IMG/VR virus record: IMGVR_UViG_3300009183_000069
Location: 1 to 64,000 of that record
Origin: a virus
Length of the DNA stretch: 64,000 nt
Direction: 5' to 3' (one strand)
This document shows positions 54,401 through 60,207 of the stretch, piece after piece (the first letter of the stretch is position 1; the number at the start of each line of letters is the position of its first letter). The position numbers and the translations under genes were made by a program. The notes under the pieces are model-generated. The model was not told the origin of the DNA. It saw nothing but the letters and a program-made list of their open reading frames with translations, and did no database searches.

Positions 54401-55223
54401 TTACATTGTTAACGTTGCAGTCGGAGGTATACCACTAGCTTGGTGGCTCAGTACTGCATTACCTTCTGCGTACCTTGGAGGAGTTCCGAGAAATGAAGAT
54501 AATTTCCCGTATGTTAATAATAGACTCTTTGAAAGACTACAATTTGCAGTCAGCAAAGCCAACGAGCTTGGATTTGAATTCACACACGTTTTATATGGCG
54601 CAGGCGAATCAGATTCAATCGCTCCTAATATTACACCGTCGGATGTTTATCAAAGCAGATTTGCACAACTTAGAAATGAACTTAGAACATTGGGTGTAAC
54701 TGCTCCTATATTCATCAGCAAAACATCTTATTTTGTAAATCCTCCATATACCACTGACATTATAACTAATGCACAGCAAGCCATAGTTAATAATTATTCA
54801 GATGTATATCTTGGACCAAATACGGATCTGTATGGAGATAGTTATCGTTGGGATCATTTACATTTTAAAACATCAGGATTAAGTGCAATTGGCAGTACAT
54901 GGGGTAATACAATCGTTGATACCTTAACATCATTTGATCCTGTTGCTCCTGAGTTCTCTATAAACACATCTACTAATGAATTGTTGTTAAATATTTCAGA
55001 CTATAATGGAATACCCACAAATATTACCATCATACAGAAAAAAGGACAAATTTGGACAGGAACAGAATCGTTATTAACCAGTAACGTAATACAAGCTGAA
55101 TTCTTACAAGATAGAAAATCTCTATTACCGGATATATATTATTATGGTGGAGAGTCAGTGCTTAAAGATAATGATAATGTAATCATCACTGACGACAACG
55201 ACCAACCCTTAGAAGGATATTAA
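39450..55223 (+). CDS. Giant gp7-like baseplate wedge protein with propeller, helical repeats and esterase
   Basis: A 5257-residue protein from the ATG at 39450 (MADNKKSVNLLPEYLQSVKN); a GTG four codons earlier overlaps gp6. Position after gp6 and N-terminal blocks (SRYNRWFHLEIIRITAEIN near 248, RAKRPIIEFKPDIQLYNFG near 280) fit the gp7 type of aquatic T4-like phages; T4 gp7 has 1032. Residues of about 1985-2985 hold seven FG-GAP-like blades (e.g. FGHSIYNSQPSSN...LLVGAPG, FGYSVAVTNNNTFVGAP), interrupted by eight ~70-residue helical repeats. Two GxGY...PTITISGGG modules lie near 3715-3790. Residues of about 4895-5165 form an SGNH/CE6-type esterase (GQSN with Ser4905, GESD, DHLH with Asp5135/His5138). 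It would build the wedge and possibly contact or deacetylate surface glycans (inference). Confidence 0.8.
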   Translation: MADNKKSVNLLPEYLQSVKNSKFLSGTIDPLIQTPQIERIDGFVGSKISPNYNIKTDYYINEDSSLRTNYSLEPALILKDQSSKITDAIAFDDLINEIKIQGGNTDNLDLLFRSKFYSYDPYIDWDKLVNYTHYHWLPNGPDSILVDDLKANIESTSTYTILNNYSLSNGMKLKLSSDNKEYYVEGVGTSIKLIEVTLLNVDELVDTIYNEKFDSDAFDNYPFDGDKKLPLTAEYTTINRASIDSNPWSRYNRWFHLEIIRITAEINKSDFLLSLDSRAKRPIIEFKPDIQLYNFGNIGIGKIDLIDDNTLDAFGSVDGTLGYYVDGILLAQGNTVIFNADVNDDVRGKIYIVDFDFSTNPPTLQLVESINPVELNSIVINSGNTYLGTSWYYNANSHTWIYAQQHTKINQAPLFDLYNHAHQSYGNTSTYYNSNFVGCKIFGYDIGTGTADSVLGFPLKYQNSVGVGSYLFKNYFMTDSIIVTNSPNVISSTISTGITYFKVSDNYVNVWQPSVEYHTPIIEIQEIVNATNTTTIQSVKEFTNVSILVNSKLTTATISGLNLTFNNTLNVNDVVSLSITSNNIPNSNGFYEAPIGLTHNPLNGPISDMTLSELSDHLATMINRIPEFSGDFPGINNLRDLSGYSKYGTRLIVNSNPIAFAKMFLGKKEHNLVDAIRYAGDQYNQFKMYLLKSITNIDYQLSPADALDKVLININNNKDARAPYYRSDMLGYGSNKIVKSYIVSNINIDTYPIGVDFNLSTLSFKSVLVYIGNEQLIYGKDYDITMDEIVFHQSLNINDVINIHYYPDTQGSFIPPTPSKLGLYPTYAPIMYSDDSYRIDSSILVIRGHDGSIMPAYNDYRDAIILEYEKRVFNNIKVEYDAKVFDVNAALPGIFRNDRYSLIDVSLEIPSILRNDAATKLLTKDFIKWTGIYNIDASTNNVFDEGDPFTWNYKNSYNTLTNTMLSGYWRSIYKDFFDTDRPDIHPWEMLGHASKPTWWDDNYNWINPTKRAALINAVELGIVNPTTTEPLIDNNYARPGFDSIVPVDTSGMLLPPSEFLASENSYNDKIADWKFGDQGPAETAWRKSSYWPFALNAAAALLDPCGYSSSMFDTSRTSLNSNTSQLTYLEDDLYLNPNKMVLEGQSNAQTAGYGVYVVEVGLQKDLHYLDKLQDDLTYINFNLFHKLGGFVSKDKLQIVIDSIDPISQAPGAILPPEDYTLLLNTSNPIKSSSISGVIIQKSNGNFVIKGYDKVNPYFEILSPIKTLAGVTLTVGGKSEVFTEWTGVSGSSGLGAIDTTAPGNSVTTHYYKQGQIVSYNGKYYRVKIGHTTQSTFDPALFYQLPSLPMVGGSSVVRSSKFENQVTKIPYGTNFSTIQEVYDMLLGYGAYLEKQGFIFDEYNSDLGEIVDWNFTGKEFLYWTTQNWADGNLITLSPFSDYLKYSFTDSVVDNISTGKYEYSLLKADGKSFPINKFTLSREDGVCTVKTIDTLDGIFFATLNSVQKEHGMVIKNKTIFNDTIYDIETGYKQRRIKLSGFRTLGWNGDLSSPGFIYDNVDITDWIANGKYLPGNVVRYNGSYYEADAKIINDSKFDFTKWIKLNKKPESNLLTNFDYKINQFEDFYSLDIDNFDATQQQLAQHLIGYTPRTFLNNIFTNNISQYKFYQGFIKEKGTKNAIDKISKVGKFARQGDITFNEEWAFRLGSYGSFGTYNELEFTLDEGSSSENPFVIKFADSKDTNPLINYILPSNLLISPDTYIPSSTFTIYPSTFSDSNIKLPTAGYVRSDDVTATAYNKNSLLDIANNSLIQEGNTFWLGFLDNGDWNVYRYTEMTARIAGVFVSSPAVSITFTTDINHNLSVGDIVSIVNFNNQVNGIHIITDISRLDQFTVSSDLTTIINSDLLTNGLLFKFEKARYNNFAELSDNAVLSTLKNGEKIWVDNGSNGKWQVYEKIQNYTTGFVEAATTSVTAQRLGESIFTLENSSILLMSAPGKFTNAPIYGNVGVYLKNNNQLIKQFDYTLNNHSKIYCQTDSENDFGLSLSIDVNKGLLFAGAPAASNIVIPSANTNTTGIAIFSDGSGITKTFAQEGIVKISSTNKNFIQETTEKVLVHPYATTSTTAAYSRFGHSIYNSQPSSNTSTLLLVGAPGSINSDNTYTGRVYAYNVLREQYYNATKAQVIYALAASSLAPLFYGEVTITNWMVAGIDQLEQFYYEYRLVNPVDAAAWDADRAADNVGIKNTRIEVIAAYQNNILAELYPSEDNIRYWMINGIGPDSRIFNESVIAYRSTHPTDADRIDSERVAAENSNIPATKISGHPSGITLKSVVSLNAGSQFGHSISGDSNGSIIAVGAPYYINTISNTTGVIQLYDKNLHWFQSIPSPFIGHEAFGENVVISSDGTYLVASSPEIRGTTNGTKGRVAIYRLSGTGIRIQASRASVILAYASNLLAPLYPSELDIHIWTVVGLDSFDSTIDSNRAASPAAAAAIDKERAADSLGMLASRADVIIAYQTNVEAPLYPTEAEIRYWMATGLGTGTNGFAAEITYNNSTNPSAYAANLAQRITLATPSPYLSTRFEVINAYASNLRAEVNPSNGDILSWMTSGLGTNNITFNTDVESRRTSNPSLATSIDAARAADAVGTSGAPIRSSRAAVIAAYQGNLDANPYPTEQEIRYWMSVGLGYLVATNNPLGAFNAAVTRDNALYPDIYLSWLQARAADYPKASRGQVILAYASNLLTELYPNETAINYWMVQGLTNFDSSNNTNRANDPALAAAIDMARAADAINIKSSRAAVISAYQTNVDAPFYPTEKQIRRWMIAGLDSSSFTIFNETITANNLSNPTNAAIYRNQRLEALPSVDFTYDLYQVIDNPLKNNDLKFGKSIAISDNSNKLAIGAVGVNGPIPLKFDINFKDGETTFDQGTTNFSSFAEDSGTVFLYYNIDGSFVQSENITDPSPIAGDKFGYSVAVTNNNTFVGAPSISGVSKFYQFNKADTSINGLKLLREQPDLVDVSTIDRVALIDSFKEEVIEYLDVIDPLKGKIAGIAEQELKYKSSFDPAVYSIGNLTAVVDSNTSWIDDHVGELWWDISTAKYQCYEQGDEIFRKNNWGKLFPGATIDVYEWVKSDLLPSEWASQADTNDGLTKGISGQPKYPDNSILSVKQLFNNVTRSFENVYFFWVKNKVNVPEANNNRRISSYQVASIIADPIANGLKFVEILSKDSVAFANVQSMLISDRINANIAINSNKSEIPRHTEWELIAEGNENNMPPPLLEKKLIDSLLGHDQLGNNVPAINTTYRNRYGIGIRPQQTLFKDRIEALRNQIAFANSVLIKEQLTGNYNFNNLNSYDTISDAFYREYDIVVDSLSTIDTLLFEQATIKCFVNNGKIISVEIIKPGFGYLLAPLVTINSTAGEEAELLTEINSNGEIINVTISNAGYGYVNAPTLIVRPHTAIIRSDSNYNGRWTKHIFDYIYKKWNRVGNQKYDTRLYWQYTDWIKDSYSKFKDYRYSIDATYEIDTLSNVSVGDYVRIKNIGDGRYAIIEKLADTEIGDFSKSYNFVYIEKGTIQIKDSIWNFSNINVSYDSSTLEDTLYDQVPDLELYHILLALKDDIFIGNLKVNWNLFFFKAVKYALTEQKILDWAFKTSFIDVYNSIGNLDQRPVYKLDNEKYFENYIEEVKPYHTNIRRFTSKYSSVEETSTLSFTDFDVPSASWTAAHSYCVGNIIVADPGTLYTQKPTITISGGGANVTPATAEAYIRSGVVYQILVTDPGAGYTETPTITISGGGPYVTSTASVSVSLLNLTTRKNIIGLKFDRVSAVSEIGNVDVTEEFICSGKDTKFVLSVLADRNKLNIIPSLDGQLVLSTDYTIEYYSEENNGYTKHYSRFVFLNYVPKETQVFKITYKKNINLYTAVDRIENLYTATDSISSLMNGVVYPGNVIQGLPFDYSPAWDTVSGLGKYDPINSGWSDSVGYYASAKIVSSVAAGDTTIYLNTTTDIVVGQIISLLNSPTSNLRKDTVVNSVNSLNNSITISQTYYAIKSVRATSTNINSDIVVITVVPFNGAIVVGDLISLDGIEKTEFNGIYYISSITDKNKFIVKSNSVLSTTATVLTYGEASITISSMLGSIDTDSVLLDHISETFIPDDNNHIEVDIMLQYDDITKIEIFKDGETLPMLTGIPIVGPYPTSEYYHITKNVITGGAIVNFYQMTSNSYDLDFYSYTNPKLEFWKTDVLSARLDSVLPGGSVNWGNFAGGLGVRYGTVLPEEGTNSIIIDGDSFLNERSGYAPDECVAGHVLDSLGINVYTKAENSYPTVITGSFPVKKGTLTAYELSVPETEYAGIMVNFNGKIFDRVDNATQFTNSHQYYMIGNTIHLPLQSVSGTAGYTMVSIGGNYSLLDSNIEGVSGVTSATVISLLSSINDVVMAYVLVDGHEISQDTPESGDTKYYKLTAYSNKNNRASVQVYGIDTNSHTIEAWFFQSKYTKFNRLHEESQDGSASQSMFTLSFVPGNIEPVSAQVIVEIDDGSSGRRRLSPPWVSYYQIKDAQLTFAIDSKNLSRTYTAGQVMVYANGIELRPGFDYTFNDIDSTVTIISGLLSIGDVIAVVGLIDYDYIVVGNILQLTNPPVSTFNLKIISFTDHDKMLIRTERFNGTIARRYTLSFSVLSDNYVWVYVDGISLTARTEFEILDDMKTIQISDLIDVSPSSKITITTVNPQSYNNQIIGFRMFNDIFDRHHYKRLSKFHSTTLLRALRHTDNEIYLTDGNGIIPPNPLTNNPGIVIIDGERIEFAEKDGNTLRGLRRSSLGTGPATYSAVGTQVIDQSSQQTIPYLDTILVQSTSTTSTTYIISTVTTTATGAGIVLDPNIDAVNQVTVYYGGRQLRKTSLVVHDKFYDKPVYNPDPRTAYILIFGQSNIANYGEHTDSYTPNDKVKRLDINGNWELAVSPGGPNRLATGYNWSTGSSVDIPGGPSGGNMDGRIGDTLLQSGKYDKVYIVNVAVGGIPLAWWLSTALPSAYLGGVPRNEDNFPYVNNRLFERLQFAVSKANELGFEFTHVLYGAGESDSIAPNITPSDVYQSRFAQLRNELRTLGVTAPIFISKTSYFVNPPYTTDIITNAQQAIVNNYSDVYLGPNTDLYGDSYRWDHLHFKTSGLSAIGSTWGNTIVDTLTSFDPVAPEFSINTSTNELLLNISDYNGIPTNITIIQKKGQIWTGTESLLTSNVIQAEFLQDRKSLLPDIYYYGGESVLKDNDNVIITDDNDQPLEGY
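45957..46375 (+). repeat. Helical repeat array 1 (2 units) within the gp7-like gene
   Basis: Two ~70-residue units (residues about 2170-2309) of the form xxVIxAYxxNxxAxLYPSExxIxYWMxxGI...NPxxAxxxDxxRAADxxGI. They are inserted between propeller blades 3 and 4. Confidence 0.75.
46730..48007 (+). repeat. Helical repeat array 2 (6 units) within the gp7-like gene
   Basis: Six diverged ~70-residue units (residues about 2427-2853). Unit openings are SRASVILAYASNLLAPLYPS, SRADVIIAYQTNVEAPLYPT, TRFEVINAYASNLRAEVNPS, SRAAVIAAYQGNLDANPYPT, SRGQVILAYASNLLTELYPN and SRAAVISAYQTNVDAPFYPT, each followed by (I)RYWM-type helices. The array lies between propeller blades 5 and 6. Confidence 0.8.
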
Positions 55224-55224
55224 A

Positions 55225-57762
55225 ATGACAAAAATAACTCAAGCACCATTTATTACACCAGGAGAAAATACCAGTATTGTGGTAACAGATTCCTTGGCAG
55301 TATCAAGGGTGCGATATAGCGATCTCTTAACTCAATTATCTAGTGATGTTCAGGGAGTTCAAGGTGCTCAGGGTAGTTCTACTGGTAGTCAAGGTACACA
55401 GGGTATACAAGGTATCCGTGGATTTCATGGTACTCAAGGAACCAATGGGAGAGCAGGTAGTCAAGGTATACAAGGTATATCTGGATCTGCAGTTGCACAA
55501 GGCGCTCAGGGCGCTACTGGACTACAAGGTATACAAGGTATTAGAGGAACAACTAGCGTTTCTGCTATAACAACAGATGTATTACCAACTACAACTAATA
55601 CATATGATATAGGATCACAAGCTGCTATCTGGAAAAATATATATGCCGCAAGTATTAAAAATGCATCAGGCGTGTCTTTAATTGGTGAAAGAGAAATAAG
55701 TGTAAGAGACTATGGTGCAACAGGTAATGGTATAGATGACGATACAGTGGCCATACAAAATGCTATCAATGCTTGTAGTTCAGCAGGCGGCGGTATAGTT
55801 CGCATTCCGTCAGACTTTAGATGTTTGGTCAATAGTGCAGACATTACTATACCATCAAGAGTGGCATTAGTTGGTACAAATATAATGCCGAGCATTGTAT
55901 CAGTTGCAGGCGGCGCCGATTATAATATTAGCGGTTACAAAAGTACAATAATTTTAAATCCAACATATAAAATTAATATATGCAATACAGTCAGAGCGCA
56001 TTCTGGATCTGTTAAGGGTTTATATATATTGAAAAAAGGACTTGTTAATTTAGCCGGATTAAGTACAGGTGCTGCTAACACTCAGGTATCTAATTTTTCA
56101 GGTACTGCTATTAACATAGGGCTTTCAGGATACAACACTTCTGATTGTTATGTAGGGCATTGCCATATAACAGGATTTGCTCAAGCAATAAGAGCCACAA
56201 ACTCTGATAGAATTACCATAGAAAATATCACCGGTGATTGTACAAATGGATTATGGATCACAGATAGTTATGATATTGCTCGTATAAGAAATTGTCATTT
56301 CTGGCCATTCTTATCTTATGGATATACTGCTACAACTCCATGGAGAGATGGAACCTCATATAAATTTGACGGTACAAATGATTGGACAGTAGTAGATAAT
56401 TGTTTTTCTTTTGGATATAAATTTGGATTTAATATTGGAGTTGGATCAAACCATGTAACACTTACTAACTGTGGTGTAGATGGAGACCCTGCATCTACCG
56501 CCGATGCAGGTCGTGTAGACTCCGTAGCATTTTGGATAACAGGTGCTTGTTGTAGTCTTATTAATTGTAATGCAACAACACATCAATGTAATTTCTTAAT
56601 TGATTCTGGAAATTATGATACACGATTAACAGGTTGTACTGCCTGGGGCGCCAATGTATCTTTTTATCATGTTTATATAAATTCAGGAATAGCAAACATA
56701 ACGGAATGCTCATTTAATGATGCAGTAATAAATTGGGCAATTGCAATAGGTGCAGCTACCGTAGGATTTAACATCGACAATAATGTATTCAATGGTACTA
56801 CTAAAGGTATACAATTTGAAAATCTTAATCTAACAACACATAAAGGAAATATAGGATCTAATAATCGTTATATTGATACTACCGTTGGTATTAATAATAC
56901 AAATTTAGGTGTAGGGCCACAAACTAGCTACTTTACTAGAAGATTTATTCTTGGATCAGATCCAGCAGGTGCTGCTACTTCTAATATTGCTCATATTGAT
57001 GTAGCAGGCCGAGGCGTACCAAGTGTACCGGTATCATTAAAAGGGTTGGATATTATAACTAGATCCGATGCGTATGGATATAATGGAGTAGATTGGCAGA
57101 TGGCTGCGTCTACAAGAGTACAAGTAGATTATAGTCCTGGTGGAGCATCTCTTCCTGGAAATTACGTTCCTACTGCTTTTATTATTTCAACTACTGGAAT
57201 TGGTGATACTACTGTAATAGATAGAGTATATGTAAACAGTGAAGGAAAAGTATTACCATCAACTGATAACTCATATGATTTAGGTAGTTCAACTTTAAGA
57301 TGGAAATCAGTATATGCTGCAAATGGAACCATTAATACATCAGATCGAAGATTAAAAACTGAAATTGCTACGTCAACTTTGGGATTAGATTTTATCAATG
57401 ATCTTCGACCTGTATCATATAAATGGATTAATGGAGGAACAAAAGTTGTTCGACAAGTTTACTTAGATGAAAACGGAAATGAATTACCAGACAATCAAGT
57501 AACTCCCGAATCTAAAGCAAGACCTAGTAGAATTATTACCGAAGATGTGTCTGGAAACAGAACGCATTGGGGATTAATTGCACAAGAAGTTAAAGAAACA
57601 CTAGATAAAACTGGTGTTGATTTCGGCGGCTGGATATTATCTGACATGAATAATGTTAATAGCACCCAGCATATAAATTATTCAGAATTTATAGCACCAC
57701 TTATTAAAGCAGTACAAGAATTATCTGCCGAATTAGAAGCAGTTAAATCAAAATTGCAATAA
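55225..57762 (+). CDS. Tail fibre/spike: collagen-like, pectate-lyase-like, S74 chaperone
   Basis: An 845-residue modular fibre. Residues of about 43-112 are collagen-like GxQ/GxxG triplets (GTQGIQGIRGFHGTQGTNG). EISVRDYGATGNGIDDDTVA near 156 starts a pectate_lyase_3-type right-handed beta-helix continuing to about 600. Residues of about 704-845 form a Peptidase_S74 intramolecular chaperone: SDRRLKTEI near 706 with the Ser-Lys dyad, then FINDLRPVSYKWINGG and THWGLIAQEVKETL. The chaperone would trimerise the spike and cleave itself off. It starts one base after the giant gene's stop. A receptor-binding or depolymerising role is inferred. Confidence 0.88.
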   Translation: MTKITQAPFITPGENTSIVVTDSLAVSRVRYSDLLTQLSSDVQGVQGAQGSSTGSQGTQGIQGIRGFHGTQGTNGRAGSQGIQGISGSAVAQGAQGATGLQGIQGIRGTTSVSAITTDVLPTTTNTYDIGSQAAIWKNIYAASIKNASGVSLIGEREISVRDYGATGNGIDDDTVAIQNAINACSSAGGGIVRIPSDFRCLVNSADITIPSRVALVGTNIMPSIVSVAGGADYNISGYKSTIILNPTYKINICNTVRAHSGSVKGLYILKKGLVNLAGLSTGAANTQVSNFSGTAINIGLSGYNTSDCYVGHCHITGFAQAIRATNSDRITIENITGDCTNGLWITDSYDIARIRNCHFWPFLSYGYTATTPWRDGTSYKFDGTNDWTVVDNCFSFGYKFGFNIGVGSNHVTLTNCGVDGDPASTADAGRVDSVAFWITGACCSLINCNATTHQCNFLIDSGNYDTRLTGCTAWGANVSFYHVYINSGIANITECSFNDAVINWAIAIGAATVGFNIDNNVFNGTTKGIQFENLNLTTHKGNIGSNNRYIDTTVGINNTNLGVGPQTSYFTRRFILGSDPAGAATSNIAHIDVAGRGVPSVPVSLKGLDIITRSDAYGYNGVDWQMAASTRVQVDYSPGGASLPGNYVPTAFIISTTGIGDTTVIDRVYVNSEGKVLPSTDNSYDLGSSTLRWKSVYAANGTINTSDRRLKTEIATSTLGLDFINDLRPVSYKWINGGTKVVRQVYLDENGNELPDNQVTPESKARPSRIITEDVSGNRTHWGLIAQEVKETLDKTGVDFGGWILSDMNNVNSTQHINYSEFIAPLIKAVQELSAELEAVKSKLQ

Positions 57763-57771
57763 CAATATGGA

Positions 57772-57779
57772 TATAAATA
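57772..57779 (+). promoter_or_regulatory. T4-type late promoter TATAAATA
   Basis: An exact TATAAATA in the 38-base gap after the S74 fibre gene, 21 bases before the next ATG (57801). Its downstream CACTAT is shared with the candidate at 28224. Confidence 0.75.
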
Positions 57780-57800
57780 CACTATCAACTTATATATATT

Positions 57801-58445
57801 ATGACAAGTCCAACCAATAACCAACCCACTGCTACACAGTCAAAGCCCAATGAATCGGGCGCTGTTAGCGTCCAAGGTCATATAAAAATCTTTGATCCTG
57901 TTACCAAAGAAGTTTTCATAGACAAAAGAAATGCTATTCATTATGAAAACTTTTCTATTGCTTTAGCACAAAGTATTTCAAACAACGAAGGCCCAATTGG
58001 AGAAATGGTGTTTGGCAATGGTGGATCACGTATTGATCCAACTGGAATTATTACATATTTAACGCCGAATACAGTAGGCAGTAATGCTGCATTGTATAAT
58101 CAAACTTATTATAAAACAGTTGATGCTAAACGACCGTATTCTTTAGATCCAGCAAGGAATTTTATGGAATCTAGACATATTGTAGGAACAGTATATTCAG
58201 ATGTTCTAGTAAGTTGTTTATTAGATTTTGGCGAGCCATCTGATCAACTAGCGTTTGATAATAGTACCAACCAAGATGGTACTTATGTATTTGATGAGTT
58301 AGGTTTAAAATCATATTCAGCTGCAGGTCCAGATGAAGGTATGCTATTAACTCATGTAATATTCCACCCTGTACAAAAATCGTTGAACAGGATGATTCAA
58401 ATAGATTATACCATAAGAATACAAAGTCTTAGTAGTGGAATTTAA
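57801..58445 (+). CDS. Structural-run protein, unknown function
   Basis: A 214-residue protein (MTSPTNNQPTATQSKPNESG). A disordered N-terminus of about 20 residues precedes HIKIFDPVTKEVFIDKRNAI and HYENFSIALAQSISNNEGPI, then a beta-rich body ending MLLTHVIFHPVQKSLNRMIQ and YTIRIQSL. I recognise the general pattern from T4-like aquatic phages but not a function. It could correspond to an outer wedge or fibre-attachment protein. It has its own late promoter and is followed 2 bases later by the collar-domain fibre gene. Confidence 0.65.
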   Translation: MTSPTNNQPTATQSKPNESGAVSVQGHIKIFDPVTKEVFIDKRNAIHYENFSIALAQSISNNEGPIGEMVFGNGGSRIDPTGIITYLTPNTVGSNAALYNQTYYKTVDAKRPYSLDPARNFMESRHIVGTVYSDVLVSCLLDFGEPSDQLAFDNSTNQDGTYVFDELGLKSYSAAGPDEGMLLTHVIFHPVQKSLNRMIQIDYTIRIQSLSSGI

Positions 58446-58447
58446 TC

Positions 58448-60202
58448 ATGTCATATACATTACATTTTTCAGATCCAAATGCTATAGCAACAATTACGGT
58501 ACCATCAAGATCGGTAACTTCTCCTGGAATTAATGATTATGATACAAGTTTACAGCTAATTGGATCCGGATATCCAAATTACGGTCTTCCTACAGCACAA
58601 AACTTTTTAAAGTTATTAGAAAACTTTGCAGGTCCTTCGCAGCCCACAAATGCTATCAAAGGGCAATTGTGGTATGATACCACAGTTCCTAGCAAACCAG
58701 TTTTAAGAGTTAATAACGGAACAAACACCAGCGGTCGTTGGCCTAGTGCTAATGGCATATATCAACAAACAACTGATCCAACTGTACGTTATACAGAAAT
58801 CACCGATGGTGATATTTGGGTTGATACATCCAACAACAAATTAAAAATTAGATTTGAAAATAATTGGACCATAGTTGGACCAGAAACACCAACTGGACAA
58901 AACAAGTCTGGAACAGAAACCACCACACTTGAAAGTACTACAGGTGATTTATATCCTGTAATACTTCAGTGGGCCAATGGAAAAGTTGTTGAAATAATTT
59001 CTCTCAATGCATTTGTTCCAAGAACAGTAATAGACGGATTTCCAACAATAAAAGTTGGTACTAATCTCAACGCAACGGTTGTTGCAAAATACAACGGTGT
59101 GGCAGAAAAAGCATCTTCTTTAGAAGTATCAACTGGTGTATCCATTGGAGCAAGCGATTTATTAAAAAATCGTACCACTACCAGACAAGTACATACAGGA
59201 ACGTTTTATGTAGAATCAAGCATTGGTTTATATGTCAGACCTTCTGCTACTGCTGCACCTGTTAGAATCTACAGCGACTTGACCAATAATGGTTATGTTA
59301 ACTATTATGGAACTACTTTACAAATAGGAACACAAGATACTTCTTATTTAAAATTTAATTCTGGCTATGCTAGTGTTGGTATAAACAAAACTCCTTCATC
59401 AGGATCAGCAACTTTGGATGTTGCTGGTGGTGCTCAATTTACAGAACCATTAGCAATAACATCTACTGCTACCGTGGCATTATTGGTTAATGGAGGAGCA
59501 TTAGTTGGTGGAAAATTATTATCTAGCTCATTGTTAGTAACTGGCCCAACTACTTCTACTGGAAAATTATCGTTAGGCGGATCAGGTAGCGGTATTATAG
59601 TTGAACCAGCAATTTCTGATGTTTACGATATTGGGTCTCCAACTAAGAAATTTAGATCAATTTATATATCAGATGTATTTGGAGTAGATAATTTTAGAGG
59701 TAGTGTAACTGGATCTGCTGGTTCACTAACAGTGCCTCGATCATTATTAGTTAGAGGGCAAGTAACTGCGACTAGTGTTACATTTAATGGAACTTCGGAT
59801 GTTACATTCAATACAACATTAACAAGAACAGCTATCGCTAATCAAACTACTGCTACCAGTACAACTGCTACTCAAACATTGTTAGTTCTAAATACAGCTA
59901 CAACAACAACTAATTTACAACAAATTTCTAAAGCAGCGTTTTTATCAGATGTATATCTTGCATTATTTCAACCAGGGATGATAACAGCGTATGGTAGCGT
60001 AACGTCTGCTCCAACTGGATGGTTGTTATGTAATGGAGCAACAACATCAACATCCTTGTATACTTCTTTATATTCAGTTATTGGAACTACATACGGTGTT
60101 AGTGGTCCTGGAACATTTAAAACTCCTAATATGTCTACGTCTACGTATGTTTCAACAGGGACAAATACAGGAACGTACCTAACATATATTATAAAGACAT
60201 AA
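58448..60202 (+). CDS. Tail fibre with C-terminal phage tail-collar domain
   Basis: A 584-residue protein. The N-terminal module (about 35-80: LIGSGYPNYGLPTAQNFLKL, IKGQLWYDT) and the next GDIWVDTSNNKLKIRFENNW are shared with the two following proteins. A Ser/Thr/Gly-rich beta-shaft with GGxLVGGKL-type repeats occupies the middle, and DVYDIGSPTKKFRSIYI is a typical fibre 'IGS' segment. The C-terminus PGMITAYGSVTSAPTGWLLC and NGATTSTSLYTSLYSVIGTT is a phage tail-collar domain (as in gp12-type fibres). It is probably a receptor-binding short fibre. Confidence 0.82.
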   Translation: MSYTLHFSDPNAIATITVPSRSVTSPGINDYDTSLQLIGSGYPNYGLPTAQNFLKLLENFAGPSQPTNAIKGQLWYDTTVPSKPVLRVNNGTNTSGRWPSANGIYQQTTDPTVRYTEITDGDIWVDTSNNKLKIRFENNWTIVGPETPTGQNKSGTETTTLESTTGDLYPVILQWANGKVVEIISLNAFVPRTVIDGFPTIKVGTNLNATVVAKYNGVAEKASSLEVSTGVSIGASDLLKNRTTTRQVHTGTFYVESSIGLYVRPSATAAPVRIYSDLTNNGYVNYYGTTLQIGTQDTSYLKFNSGYASVGINKTPSSGSATLDVAGGAQFTEPLAITSTATVALLVNGGALVGGKLLSSSLLVTGPTTSTGKLSLGGSGSGIIVEPAISDVYDIGSPTKKFRSIYISDVFGVDNFRGSVTGSAGSLTVPRSLLVRGQVTATSVTFNGTSDVTFNTTLTRTAIANQTTATSTTATQTLLVLNTATTTTNLQQISKAAFLSDVYLALFQPGMITAYGSVTSAPTGWLLCNGATTSTSLYTSLYSVIGTTYGVSGPGTFKTPNMSTSTYVSTGTNTGTYLTYIIKT

Positions 60203-60207
60203 ACAGT

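Noticed and set aside
55350-55570. Direct repeats resembling a CRISPR or tandem array
   Set aside because: They encode collagen-like GxxG triplets in the S74 fibre; there is no spacer structure.
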